Assembly: GCF_902459465.1 (NCBI RefSeq)
Contig: NC_047081.1
Span: 806,001 to 870,000, forward strand
Length of the DNA: 64,000 nt
Direction of reading: 5' to 3'
Source of the DNA: Asterias rubens
Lineage: Eukaryota; Echinodermata; Asteroidea; Forcipulatida; Asteriidae
The notes beneath the pieces were generated by a model, which had not been told where the DNA came from, did no database searches, and saw nothing but the letters and a program-made list of their open reading frames with translations. Within the stretch, counting starts at the first letter, position 1. The number at the start of each line of letters is the position of its first letter. Positions 1 through 13,535 of this stretch are shown here, one piece after another. Both the position numbers and the translations under genes were made by a program.

Positions 1-84
1 AGAATATAAAATAACAGTAATGTGTATGCACTTTTTCACGCCAAGTACAGATTAGATCTAAGGACCTTTTTACATAGCAACTTG

Positions 85-333
85 TAATGTATTACAAGGT
101 GCTGTGGCACAATATGCTGCCAATCCAGCCAGAAACACCGGGGTGAATACCTTCTCTTTTCGATGCACTTGGTTCTTTTACGTGCGTTACACAACACACA
201 TGACCAATGGTTTTACACCCCATGCGAAGGACGAAGCAATGGTTTAGTGTCTTGCTTAAAGACACAAGTGTCACGGCTGGGGATTCGAACCCACACTCTG
301 TTGATCAGATACACCAACCGCCCGGCCATGACA
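85..333 (-). mobile_element. tRNA-derived SINE, family A
   Basis: Read on the minus strand, this has a tRNA-like head with a B-box type GGTTCGAATCC and the family hallmark GTGTCATGGCC...CATGACACTTGTG(T/C)C(T/C)TTAAGCAAG, then a body with GTGTTGTGTAACGCACG and AAAAGAACC. Related copies occur at 2077, 11135, 15330, 23072, 46448 and 56245. It lies in the gfpt1 intron left of exon 5. Confidence 0.6.
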
Positions 334-390
334 CTTCCAAATAAAAGATTTGTTTTAAAATAAATAAAAAAAGAGAGTTTAAGACCATAC

Positions 391-3300
391 CAGTTGAAGG
401 ATGACACTCTCAACGAGCTCTCTGAAGGAGATATCTTTATTTCCTTGGCTGTCGTAGATGTACTTGATGAGCTTAGCAATGACTTCAGTATCGGTGTCCG
501 ACTCGAAGCGGAATCCTTTAGTCTGAAGGAATGTCTTTATGTCCTTGTAGTTGGTGATGATACCATTGTGGATCACAACAAATTCTGCATTGATAGGAAA
601 CATACAGTTGACGATGATCAATGATTCACACACAAACAAAATTTTTAAAAATCTGGACTCCGTAATAACTTTTTATACAAGACTCAATAACAAATTGTTG
701 TTAAATAGTGCTTTTTACAATAACCATATCAATGCGCTGTACACTAGTGCCCTACATGTATGTCATTGGGCCAATAACATTCCTTAACCGTTCTCAGCTG
801 CCGTGGCACTGCAAAGGCTTTTTCAAACACAGTATCAACCTTTACCCTCGCAGGTACCCATTTATACTCCTGGGTGGAGAGAAGCAATTATAGTAAAACA
901 TCTTAACCACTCTACGGCATCCTACTCTAGTAAAAAGCTAAATCAGTAGATGATATGACATATGACACAAGAAGATTACATCATCACACATCAAGGAATT
1001 GAAATCAATTGTCTTACAGTAAGTATTGTTTGAAGCTTTGCATGGTGTGGAGAAATAACATAGAACTATAAATAGATAGTAAACTTGCGGGTACAACTAT
1101 GTGTAAATCTCTGACGCGAGAGTGTTGGCTCTGAAAAGAGCTGGTTTGGTCTCAACGTTTCTCCTAAAGATGAGCAGAGTATACTGTTCGAAACGTTGAG
1201 ACCAAACCAGCCCATTTTCAGAGCCAACACTCACTCATCAGAGATTTACACATGGTTGTACCAGCAAGTTTACTAGTTATTTATAGTTCCATCTTAATTG
1301 GCTTACAAATCTTAAAGCTTACCGTTTTGTTCCCCTGAGCGATGAGGATGACTGTTGATGGCGTTGGGGACACCATGAGTAGCCCAGCGTGTGTGGGCAA
1401 TACCACAATGAATGTCAAACACAAGGTCAAAATCAAGATCTTCTTGTACTGAGAAGAATCAAACCAAGAAGAGTAAGAAACATCGTAATACAGAGATGTG
1501 ATTTGTAGAAGATGATCATTCTTGAAAATTTATTGCTAGCCTGGACCCCTTCATCTAGACCCTGAACCGCCTGGATGTTATCGTCGCATGGAAAATCACG
1601 GACTCTGTGCATCACCAGACATGCACAAACTACAGGTTTGAGCACAAAGTAGACTATTTCTTTCTCCCTTTGGTAATTGCTTTACTTATTTCAAGAAGAA
1701 AATATCACCTTTGTCAAAACTCATCTCTGTAAATGTATTAAACATAAGTGAACAATTTGGACACACAGTTTTTTAGTTTCAAGCAAATTTGAACACAATT
1801 TGCCAAATCCTGGCTAAAAGCTGATACAGGGGATCAGGTTAAAAATGGTATCAAGAAATCAAAGATTGCTACCTACCTTGTATTTCCTCTTCCAACGCCT
1901 TGACTTTTCCTTGCTTCTTAATGATTCGAGTCATTTGCTCCTTGCCGGTCTCAAGAGGGTATGAGCTGCTCCCTTCAATGGCAAGACCTGCAAGTATAAA
2001 TTGTAAACAATTACAAGATGACAAAACTTAATCCAAGGTTTTCTTGCTCAATTTTTTTATTTTTTTTATATTTTTCATGAGAGTTCGCGTAACATCACAA
2101 GGCCACACGGGTACTTCAAGGTGAGGGCTACACATAACTGATTTGGGCTATCGACCCAAATCAACTGCCACCAGGACCAGGGGCACAATGCCACCTACCT
2201 GGGGCTGAAACAGGGCTACCCCCTTCACAGTATGCAAGGATGTAGCAATGGGTATCATCCACTAGGAGCCTGGCTGGTAGAGCAGCTTCCCAACTGTTTT
2301 ACAAAGCAATTATGGTTCAGTGCCTTGCTAAGGGCCACAAGAGTCATGCCGGGATTCGAACCCAAACTCTGCTGCTGACAACACCAGAGCTTGGGTCCAG
2401 TGAACTAGACCTCTCGGCCATGACACGCTCGAATTGGGAATGTGGGATGAAGTGGGGGGTGTTGATTCTGGGTAGTTTTGGTTTTTGTATGAATTTATGC
2501 CCAAGTCTTCACTGAGTGGTAACTGACTGGGTTGGTGGCTGGTCGAAGATGGACGGGGACGAACCACGTACCAAGTTCATACTAACTACATGATATTCTG
2601 CACGTCGCACAATCAATAGATTTTGTATTTTGGCTTTGGCCCAATCATTCTAGTCATGTTCAAGGTCCATTCTTTAGCCTGTTCAATTTTTGATAACTTG
2701 TGTCGAGATAAGTTTATGTCTGTGATGTTTTGACCTATTGTTGAGTTTGGCAAACAAGCTTCTTCTTCTTTTTTTCGTACCTTGGTCTGACTAACACTCA
2801 CTACCTGTACACTTCTACACCTGTTGTTTTTCTGTCGTCTTTTCAATCAATCAAATTTATGTTAATCTGTTAATTTATTCCTTGCTTCTTCAAATTTTTG
2901 AAAGTCTAATTAAATGTAAATATTGGCTCAGGAGAAAACTCCTACAGGTGCGTGCACTAGACACAGACACGTATGCATGCAGCGCCTAACAGATGTTCGC
3001 TTCCACAAGCAAATATACATTTACAGATATGGAAGGGAATATTAATGATGGAAGTGACGTGTACATACCCTGCTTTATTTCCGATTTGATTCAATTAGGT
3101 TAACTGTTACGAAATGCACATCGGCCAAAATCAAATTTGCATTTGAAATTGCAATTGTAAAATTAAGAAACTTATTGATCTATATGTAGGCCTGTAACGG
3201 TTCACAGATTTGTATGCATTTGCACAAAGTTTTACATGTTGAATCCTTGAAGAATCCTAATTTTTTATAATAAGTATTTATTACTATGCTAAGCCACTGT

Positions 3301-6300
3301 AAAAATGGGTCTCTATTTTAAAGCAGTTTTTTGGTGTAATTAGTTATTTTGTTGTGCTACCACTACCTTCCTTGTTTATCTATCAGACTAAAAGGCCAAT
3401 TATTTTAGTTTTGAAAATAATCAACATTTTGATCCATCAGGTTGGGCGAGATAAAAATGCTACCAAACTGCGTACTTGGCAGTCAATGTTCAACAGATTA
3501 CACACAGCACCAACTGCTGATGAATAATCAATACAGAAAACTCTAACAAGTGTTTGAGAACAACATCTGGATGCGCCTAACACTAACAGGTGAGGAGTGC
3601 ATACATAAACTATTTGTTTGTAGGTTTTTTGTCTTCTCAAGAGTGGGAGTAAACACCTATTCCCCGGAGCCCAGCCAACGCATCCAGATTAATGTGCCAG
3701 CACTCAGCCAACTGAGCTGTCTAGCCCCTAATAATAGACCTTATCGCAAACACTTGGTATGTGCGCTGTAGATGTTGAATGAGGTGCATGCTGGTCTAGC
3801 TAGCGCTCAAGTTTGATTCTAAGCTAGACCAGCATGCACCTCATTCAACAGTTAGCGTTTGCACAATGGGTATTTGCGAATAGGTTTCACATCATTGGTG
3901 GGCTAAATAAAAAAGAAAGCTGGGACCGAAGGATGGAGTAATGCCAACCTAGAAAGTGTGTGTGGGAGCGGGGAGGGGGTGACATATTTACCTGCCGAGT
4001 CGTACCCTCTGTACTCTAGTCGTTTCAGGCCATTTATCAACGTTTCTAAAATGACCTTCCGTTGCTTAGGAACCAAGTGGTTGATGTAAGCAAAAATTCC
4101 TGTAAAATAAAAAAAAGAAGTTTAAGAACTGGTTTGCTGATCCATAGAAACTAGCACGATGATGATTATGCCCAAAGTCAATAGAAAGGAGCATCCGAAA
4201 GGCGAAGACCATGGTTAGGGAGGATCGATTTAGGAAAATTGGGCCATTCGACTTCCCTAAAACGTATTTCCTTAAGCGAAGACCATGGTTAGGGAGGATC
4301 GATTTGGGAAAATTGGGCCATTCGACTTCCCTAAAAAGTATTTCCTTAAGCGAAGACCATGGTTAGGGAGGATCGATTTGGGAAAATTGGGCCATTCGAC
4401 TTCCCTAAAAAGTATTTCCTAATACTTTTTAGGGAAGTCGAATGGCCCAATTTTCCCAAATCGATCCTCCCTAACCATGGTCTTCGCCTTTCGGATCCTC
4501 CCAAAAAAAGTTCACAACAATGTCTCATATCTGCTGACTTGTACAGCAAGAAACAGTTTACGGAAACATGTTTGTATCTTGCCACCACTTTTAATTATAT
4601 TTATTACGTCTAATTTTATGGATCCTGCTGCGTAAACCAACATAAACGTAAACAGTATCGAAAATTAGACCCAGTGACTGGGGCGCTAGATTCCTTTTTT
4701 TTTTTATTTTGATATTATCGGTCATCTAGAATGACCCATAACCCTTATATAATGTCCAAATTTTAAAAAAAAGGAAGATGACCGATTATGTCAAAATTAT
4801 TTTTTAAAAAGAATCTAGCGCCCCAGTCACTGGGTCTCATCGAAAAAAGCATCCTGATTATATGAAATATTCATTTTGTTGGTTTAAATACAATTAAAAT
4901 GAGTGAATGAAAAGTGGTTCCTTTTTCCGATCCAAATGCAATAAATAGACAAATGCACTGGGGTCGAAACTCACATTCACAACGACCTAGCCCCACTTGT
5001 GTGGCCAAGGATAGTAGCCAAGGTTGGACTCCTCCGTTGCAAGCAACGCGACGGAGTCCAGGGTATAAAGGTCCCGTACCATTGCGAAAATTTGTCAAAA
5101 ATCTGTTAAAAATATTACTACCTAAGTCGGGAGTTCGAACTTTTACTCACATGTTCCTTGTAGTTGGAACTCAAAGTTCGCATTATTTAAAATTGTTGAA
5201 TTTTCTCCTTTGGTGTTAATATTTTGTGAAAAGAAAATTGAAATTAGCGTGTTCCGATCCCACGTCGTGCACTAACTTCCGTGTAAACACTTTCTTGCAC
5301 TGATCCCTGGCGGCCTACTATTTGCAGCCAAATCGCTCTCAACCTGCGTTAACCAAACACTAAGCAGATGGATAATAGTCGGTGAGCAATTTACACAAAG
5401 CGCAGAACTATGCAATACCGAGCATTGACGTCTTGTGCCAAGACTCCATGAGCCGGAAGCGTATTTTTTTCCTGTGACAAATGAGGCCACCTTTTACCAT
5501 AAATTAGCGCATGCTAACCGTCCCAAGAAAAAAAATATACGCACGCAGGAAAGCGCCCTCTGTTGTCCGCACATGTACAAGAAGCACTGTGATAAAGCAA
5601 GACGGCGCGCGGCAGACGATTTTTTGCTGCACGCTTGGATTTTTTATTTTTTTTTTCAAGAAAAAAAACTTGACGGTCATTGTATTGAAACCATAACAGC
5701 CTATTCTTATAACATAACATTACCTTCATAAACGCACGTGGTTATTTTGTGGTTTGTTCGAATTTCCCTCCGTCCTCCCTCCCTCCCCTCCTCCCTTCCC
5801 AAAATAATTTCAGTGTACCCATTTCGGAAATGAATCAGTCCTAGCGATTTTTTCCATTGCGCATGGACGCTGACCGACTGATTGGAGCGTTGAACAACAA
5901 CACTCACACACACAAACAACATAAACATGGCGGAGTTCGATGTCACTGGGAGTCGAAAACGGCCCAATTTTGACCTTTGTTTACAACCTGTTACGTTTTT
6001 TTTCTCTCTTTTTTTTCTGGATGTATATATGCGTTAACCCTTCTTCTAAGGTAAGAAAAAAATTCAGTGGTTTTGGAGTTAATTAACGGCGGATAAATTG
6101 GTGGCGACGACCGGAAGATTACCCGAACTTTGACATACTTTTGGATATAATTTCTTCCATGGATATATTTGTTGGCTGTGAACTCGTTGAGAATATAGTT
6201 AGGGACACCATGAATATATGAACGGAATTTCAGCTTCTCAAATCAGGTAAAAAATTAAGAAATTGTAATCAAACTTGTGTTCGCATTGTAATTGTAAAGA

Positions 6301-6631
6301 ACCTTTATACCCAGGACGTCAGTGCAGTGGCGCACCGACTGACGTCCTACCGCTGTGCTACAATACAACTTTACAAGGATAGCTGAATCCTTGGCCACAC
6401 AAGTGGGGCTAACAACGACCATGACCAAAAGGACAAAGGAAAACATGGATTGCATGATACTTAGAACACTTTACATCATTTGTTATGGGGTTGGTCATTA
6501 ATTGAAAATATACACACAAGTGGGGCTACTAAAAAATATATTTTGCAGAAGTGAAACTGAATGAAAGGGGAACCAAACCAACAAAATCATTCCCTTTTTT
6601 GACAGAAATTGTCGTTTTACTTACCACACAT
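391..6631 (-). CDS. gfpt1: Glutamine-fructose-6-phosphate aminotransferase, N-terminal half (partial, exons 1-5)
   Basis: Makes glucosamine-6-phosphate from fructose-6-phosphate and glutamine, the first committed step of the hexosamine pathway, in the cytosol. Coding exons on the minus strand: 6631-6625, 4099-3992, 1987-1877, 1448-1323, 584-391. Phases join cleanly and give 182 residues with no stop. The protein opens MCGIFAY, so Cys2, the glutaminase nucleophile of class II amidotransferases, follows the initiator. Further family motifs are [21 protein letters not shown] and [12 protein letters not shown], then [13 protein letters not shown]. This is the glutaminase domain only; the two SIS sugar-isomerase domains must lie left of position 1. 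The first coding exon carries just 7 nt (ATG TGT G, donor GTAAGTA), followed by a 2.5 kb intron filled with repeats. GFPT1 versus GFPT2 cannot be decided; invertebrates usually have one gene. The 5' UTR lies above 6631 and faces skp1. Confidence 0.95.
715..905 (+). repeat. Dispersed repeat, copy 1
   Basis: Shares an extended match with 24335-24590: ATCAATGCGCT..ACA, CATTGGGC, TTCTCAGCT, GGCTTTTTCAAA, CTCGCAGGTACCCATTTATA and GGAGAGAAGCAATTA occur in the same order in both. A short fragment is present near 62380. Probably a SINE or non-autonomous element body. No coding capacity. Confidence 0.6.
1060..1291. mobile_element. Foldback MITE with ~85-bp arms
   Basis: Left arm (CTATAAATAGATAGTAAACT, GTGTAAATCTCTGA, GAGTGTTGGCTCTGAAAA, TGGTTTGGTCTCAACGTTTC) is repeated in reverse complement in the right arm, ending at AGTTATTTATAGTTCC. 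The loop around 1163-1190 reads AAAGATGAGCAGAGTATACTG. Degraded relatives are at 33255-33365 and 41940-42065. It has no coding capacity and sits in the gfpt1 intron between exons 4 and 5. Confidence 0.75.
2077..2425 (-). mobile_element. tRNA-derived SINE, family A (long copy)
   Basis: On the minus strand it starts GTGTCATGGCCGAGAGGTCT, has the B box GGGTTCGAATCCCGG, and continues into a body with CTACCAGCCAGGCTCCTAGT, GATACCC, ACATCCTTGCATACTGTGAA, GGGGGTA and a tail with TTGATTTGGGTCGATAGCCC. The same order of blocks is found at 15330-15810 and 46448-46745, so this is close to full length. Confidence 0.65.
3738..3895. mobile_element. Palindromic MITE (family TTATCGCAAA)
   Basis: Arms of about 70 bp: GTTGAATGAGGTGCATGCTG followed by GTCTAGCT is matched in reverse by AGCTAGACCAGCATGCACCT then CATTCAAC. 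The outer ends read CTTATCGCAAACAC and, in reverse, TATTTGCGAATAGG. A relative sits at 13213-13365. It lies in gfpt1 intron 2, about 100 bp downstream of coding exon 2. Confidence 0.75.
4190..4500. repeat. Three 74-bp direct repeats capped by an inverted copy
   Basis: GCGAAGACCATGGTTAGGGA begins at 4202, 4276 and 4350, a period of exactly 74 bp. The third copy runs straight into its own reverse complement at about 4416-4495 with almost no spacer, and the outer flanks are also inverted (GGATCCTCC / GAGCATCCGAAAGG). Copies 2 and 3 are nearly identical; copy 1 differs by a few bases. It lies in gfpt1 intron 1 and can form a very stable hairpin. Confidence 0.9.
4668..4836. mobile_element. Short element with perfect 26-bp terminal inverted repeats
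   Basis: 4668-4693 (GACCCAGTGACTGGGGCGCT plus AGATTC) is the exact reverse complement of 4811-4836. A second, weaker inverted block lies inside (GGTCATCTAGAATGACC; ATGACCGAT). The core is AT-rich and non-coding. About 169 bp in total, typical of a MITE. Target-site duplications are not evident to me. Confidence 0.8.
4985..5070 (+). repeat. Copy 1 of an inverted pair (partner at 6299-6410)
   Basis: 4989-5012 (AGCCCCACTTGTGTGGCCAA then GGAT) is the perfect reverse complement of 6387-6410. GGGTATAAAGGT near 5061 matches the reverse of ACCTTTATACCC near 6302. The two copies face each other about 1.2 kb apart within gfpt1 intron 1. Confidence 0.7.
6034..6120 (+). repeat. Dispersed sequence also at 13971-14060 (possible LTR end plus primer site)
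   Basis: Shared blocks with 13971-14060, in order: CCCTTCTTCT, GGTAAGAA, AATTCAGTG, TTTTGGAGTTAATTAA and GGCGGATAAATTGGTGGCGA. The final part resembles the LTR-primer-binding-site junction of Gypsy-type retroelements, but that is only an impression. No retroviral coding sequence is seen nearby. Confidence 0.4.
6299..6410 (-). repeat. Copy 2 of the inverted pair (partner at 4985-5070)
   Basis: Reverse-complement copy of 4985-5070, with a 24-bp perfect match at 6387-6410 and ACCTTTATACCC at its left end. An internal palindrome is present (AGGACGTCAGT... CTGACGTCCT). A further fragment, CACACAAGTGGGGCTACT, occurs near 6515. Confidence 0.65.
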
Positions 6632-6639
6632 AATGACAA

Positions 6640-7950
6640 GAGTTGAATTGATGACCCAGACGAAAACAACAACCACACGAACAGAATGACACAAAGTCCA
6701 AACTACACAAATCCTAGTTCAGCATTTGGTTCTGATCTGAATAAAACTGTCAACAAAACCCAACCAAGCTTCATCTGTTTTTCTTTACAACGTGTCAACT
6801 AAAAAAGTTAGTTGACCTTTGACACCAGCATAAAACCCATCAGTGCGCGCGTGAGCCGCCACCTACGTTGAGTTGTGTGCAGTCAGTCATGCGCAAAATC
6901 CATTCATCTGATTGAAGAAAGATTGTTGTTTTTCCGGGGCCAGTTTTTCTGTCAGTGACGGCCGGCCATTGGCGGGCTAGAGTTACCTGTTGATCACATT
7001 TTGCATTATCATGTTTTGGATGATGAAATATCATATACTATTTGGATGATGAAATATCATATATTATTTCCTTCCTCCATTATTTCCTTATGCTGTGCCC
7101 CTTTGTGAATATTCCCCATTGTAAACTATATTCTGTGTGGTTTCCTTTGTAATGCTTTTTTAAAGTTTCATCAAAACTATTTGCAGTGTATTATTTTTGG
7201 GTGAATAATAAAATCATCATCTATTTCCCCATGCATAGAGTCCTTGCTCCATGCATAGAGTAAGGACAGGGATACCATAACCGCACTTATTATAATAGAG
7301 CCTTCTTTGTCATTTTGATTGGTGGAAAACGCGTCACGTGCTATACATTATTTTGCCCAAGTGTTACACACACTCCTAGCCCCATCCAAAATAGAATATA
7401 GGAGTCCTATATTAATCATACACCAGAGTTGTCAGCAGTTTGCACGTAAAATGTGTGATAAGGCGATTCTGACGATGTTGAATATAATTATTCATTAGAT
7501 GCGCATTTTGCAGTAGATTGTAGTTACCCCCCCCCCCCCCCGATGATGACTTTCACCGCACCCCATTATTCTTCTTCATCACAGAATCAGCAAAGTTTTG
7601 AAACAGGCAACAATTAACTAGACAAGTTTCACCGGAATCATTCTCATACAAGCTAAACAACAATAAAGTGACGTAATATCTGTCAATTCCTTTATTAGGA
7701 AATGAAAATCCGCTGCAGTGCTAGACTAGATAGATAAAAGGCCAACGTGTTCAGTGGCAACTCATCAAACAAACATGAGTCACACTACTTATGAATACCG
7801 CCCTCATTCGGCAGAGCTAGGACAATTTCGGTGTTGCGCTAACCTGACTGGTACCCGACGCATGAAGCATTTTGAAACAACCGGCCGTAAGGGGTCACCA
7901 GTGAATATCAATATTATTCATTCTTCGACACCCGAAGTTTGACGTTCGGG
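6640..7950. promoter_or_regulatory. Divergent promoter interval between gfpt1 and skp1
   Basis: Gene-free interval between the gfpt1 start codon (minus) and the proposed skp1 leader exon (plus), so it should hold both promoters. It contains a CpG-containing stretch near 6841-6975, a direct duplication of about 23 bp (tttggatgatgaaatatcat, 7014 and 7040), a duplicated CATGCATAGAG near 7230-7260, and a C homopolymer at about 7527-7541. I see no clear TATA box. Exact start sites cannot be placed from sequence alone. Confidence 0.45.
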
Positions 7951-8021
7951 GAGAAAAGAGTCGCAGTTTATCCCGTTATTTTCTCCTTCTTGACGACCAG
8001 CTCCGGTCCATTGTATTGAAG
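7950..8021 (+). other. skp1: Probable 5' UTR exon of skp1
   Basis: The stretch ends TTGTATTGAAG followed by GTAGGG, a good splice donor at 8022. It lies 444 bp upstream of the skp1 coding exon, whose start codon sits directly behind an acceptor (tttttcag, 8465). A spliced noncoding leader is therefore required and this is the best candidate. The left limit is approximate. Confidence 0.5.
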
Positions 8022-8465
8022 GTAGGGACAATTTGGATTTAATAGGTTGCTGTTGTAGAAGATTTGGTTTGGAATAATTTCAAAATGAGTTATAAACTTA
8101 ATTCATCGGTCACACACACATCAAATTGTTTAGTTTGTGTTTTTTGACTACACAGTTTGCCATGCCATTTCATTCATTGTACATTTTGTAATGAAATTAT
8201 TTGTGTAGGCAAGGGTCCAATTTCATAGCCGTTATTGTGTTAAACAAATATACTGCTTAAGAGACTTGAATGCTATGCAAAAAGAATGGGTTGGGTACCA
8301 GTTAGTCACAACAATGTAAACTTCGTGGACTATTGAATTGAAGTCTGCCTTTTGTTGACTTTTTATTTAATTTTATAATTTATGTGATTGAAAAAGAATA
8401 GTTGATAACTTGAAGAGTTCAATTAGGCCTAATTAAAACTTAATTATAAGCGTTTTATTTTTCAG

Positions 8466-11499
<3,034 letters not shown>

Positions 11500-13135
11500 A
11501 CCCCCGTCATTTATTTAATTCAAAGCTCCACCCACAAAAAGTCTCAAGTCGGAAGAAAACATGTTTGCCAGCCTCACCCCCAACTTTCCATTTTGCGCGA
11601 CGTCACTTGATGGATCTTGATGGAAGATGATAGTTTTAGCTGATCCTATGAAGTTAGTTGCCTCTAGTCTAGGCTTGTACTCGCCAATTTGCTTTTTTGT
11701 CTGTTACTTTAAATACATGGTGAAGTCAAGGCTGTTGGAGAAATAGACTGGTGCTGTGTTGTTGCATTTATTGTCTGCACTTTGATTCTAATGCTACACA
11801 GTGAACCAAACAAACATGGCGGCCAGCTCCATTTGAAATGCTAGTCGTGTTCGAGATCCACCATTTGTAAAAACTTGTAAAATGTTTTTGTTATACAAAT
11901 TTTGTTCATAAAATTTCTGGCAAAGTTATGAAAGGTTGATGTTTGGTTATTCAAGGCATTTTTTTAACAAGGATTTAGGACAGAAAAGTTCTGTGGTGTT
12001 CTGTCACTGATGTTTAAAATTCTTAAAATTCTTACGGGTGTATAAAGCCAAGTCATGGAGGATCTTCGGCCAGTAAAAAAAATGTTTTCTGTAACCACAC
12101 CCAACATAGAAAACACACAGAACTTTTGCCTTTTTGTTTGAAAAAAAAAATGAGATCGGGAAAGTGTAAATAATATTTAGTGAAGATAGAGGCAACTGAG
12201 GTGCCATTGTCAAATTCAGTTTTGTGATGCACTCATTTTCAACTAGATACAGTCTTAATATCATGAAAAGGAAACATGAAACATTTTAATTGAGGTTAGA
12301 GACTCACAAGGACTCTATCTTTTGAAAAATGAGTCCATCATCAAACTGATTTGACCTTGGAGACCCTCTCTTTATTGTTTACTCAACCATAGAGGTTTCG
12401 ACCGCCATGACTCGACTCGGTAAGAAGTTGTAGTTAGACAAAATGTTAGATATTTAGTTGGGTCCAAAATTACAGCTCTTCTAAAATAAAAAAGGGCACA
12501 CGAAAAACGCCCTTGCTTAAAACATGGAATTAACCCTGTGAGCACTAGGTCAAATCAAATAACTTGTGCTTAGCAGAATTGCGTTATCAACCAAAATCCC
12601 ATTAAGTCTTAATTGCTTTTGATTGGTTTCCTGCTGAGATTTGCTTAGCGGGTATATTTTGTGAGCTGAACATCTGAATAGAACTAAGCCTATCGTAGTT
12701 TATTCTTCACTTATTAGGCTTAGCAGAAGGCAGGAAATATAATTGTTATGAGTTAGGTATGAAATGCTCCCCCTCCCATTGATGAAGATGAGGTAACGCC
12801 TGTGTATTTTCCCCTCTTTTATAAAAGAATTGTTGTGTGTAATAATTACTATAATATCAATTGAATTGTTTGTTATACTTTGGCTTTTGTTTGAAGCAAG
12901 CATGATGTGATAATTTGCACAAAATTAAAAAACAGAATAATTGTACAATGTTGTTTTAGCACATCTTTATTCCAATTTCTTGTATTAATGAATGAATATG
13001 TGTTTATTGTAGATGTTTGAAAACATTTCACTGTTTGCCCACCTGGGCCAGGATTGTCTCATGCATTTTAGATAATTAAACATTTGTCTTCAAACAATCA
13101 ATCATTGCTTCTTTGTCTCTTTGAATCAGAATAAA
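11500..13135 (+). other. skp1: skp1 3' UTR candidate with poly(A) signal
   Basis: The 1.6 kb after the skp1 stop holds no coding exon that I can support. AATAAA at 13130-13135 is the first canonical poly(A) signal I noted, just before the palindromic element at 13165. Shorter 3' ends are possible. The open frames here are short and unsupported. Confidence 0.4.
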
Positions 13136-13164
13136 GTTGAGTTTGTTTTGAAAACGAAGACGTA

Positions 13165-13535
13165 AGTTAATAACCAAGCTTTATGATTGGTCTGTTGCGC
13201 GTAGACAGGTATGGACCTTATCGCAAATACCAACGCACAAGCGAAGACTGTTGAATGAGGTACATTGTAGGATATAATGGATCAAATTTGGATACCAGCA
13301 AGACCACAATGCACCTAATTCCTAGCTTTACGCGCGCGCCCCGGTATTTGCGAAAAGGTCTCATCTGTGTTGGAATAGACGGGAGGTTGCGCGCAACCAA
13401 CCAATCATAGTCCAAGGAAAATTATCTTACGCTTAACGGACCAATCACAAAGCTTGGTTATTAACTTACGCTTAACAGACCAATCATAAAGCTTGGTTAT
13501 TAACTTACGCGCAACAGACCAATCATAAAGCAGCA
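13165..13535. mobile_element. Nested and tandemly amplified palindromic elements
   Basis: The left terminus 13165-13205 (GTTAATAACCAAGCTTTATG, then ATTGGTCTGTTGCGCG) is inverted relative to the right side. There CCAATCA(T/C)A repeats at 13401, 13441, 13480 and 13519, a tandem of 39-40 bp units with AAGCTTGGTTATTAACTTAC. Between the ends lies a second element, 13213-13365, of the TTATCGCAAA family (ACCTTATCGCAAATACC ... GGTATTTGCGAAAAGGTC), related to 3738-3895. Confidence 0.75.
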
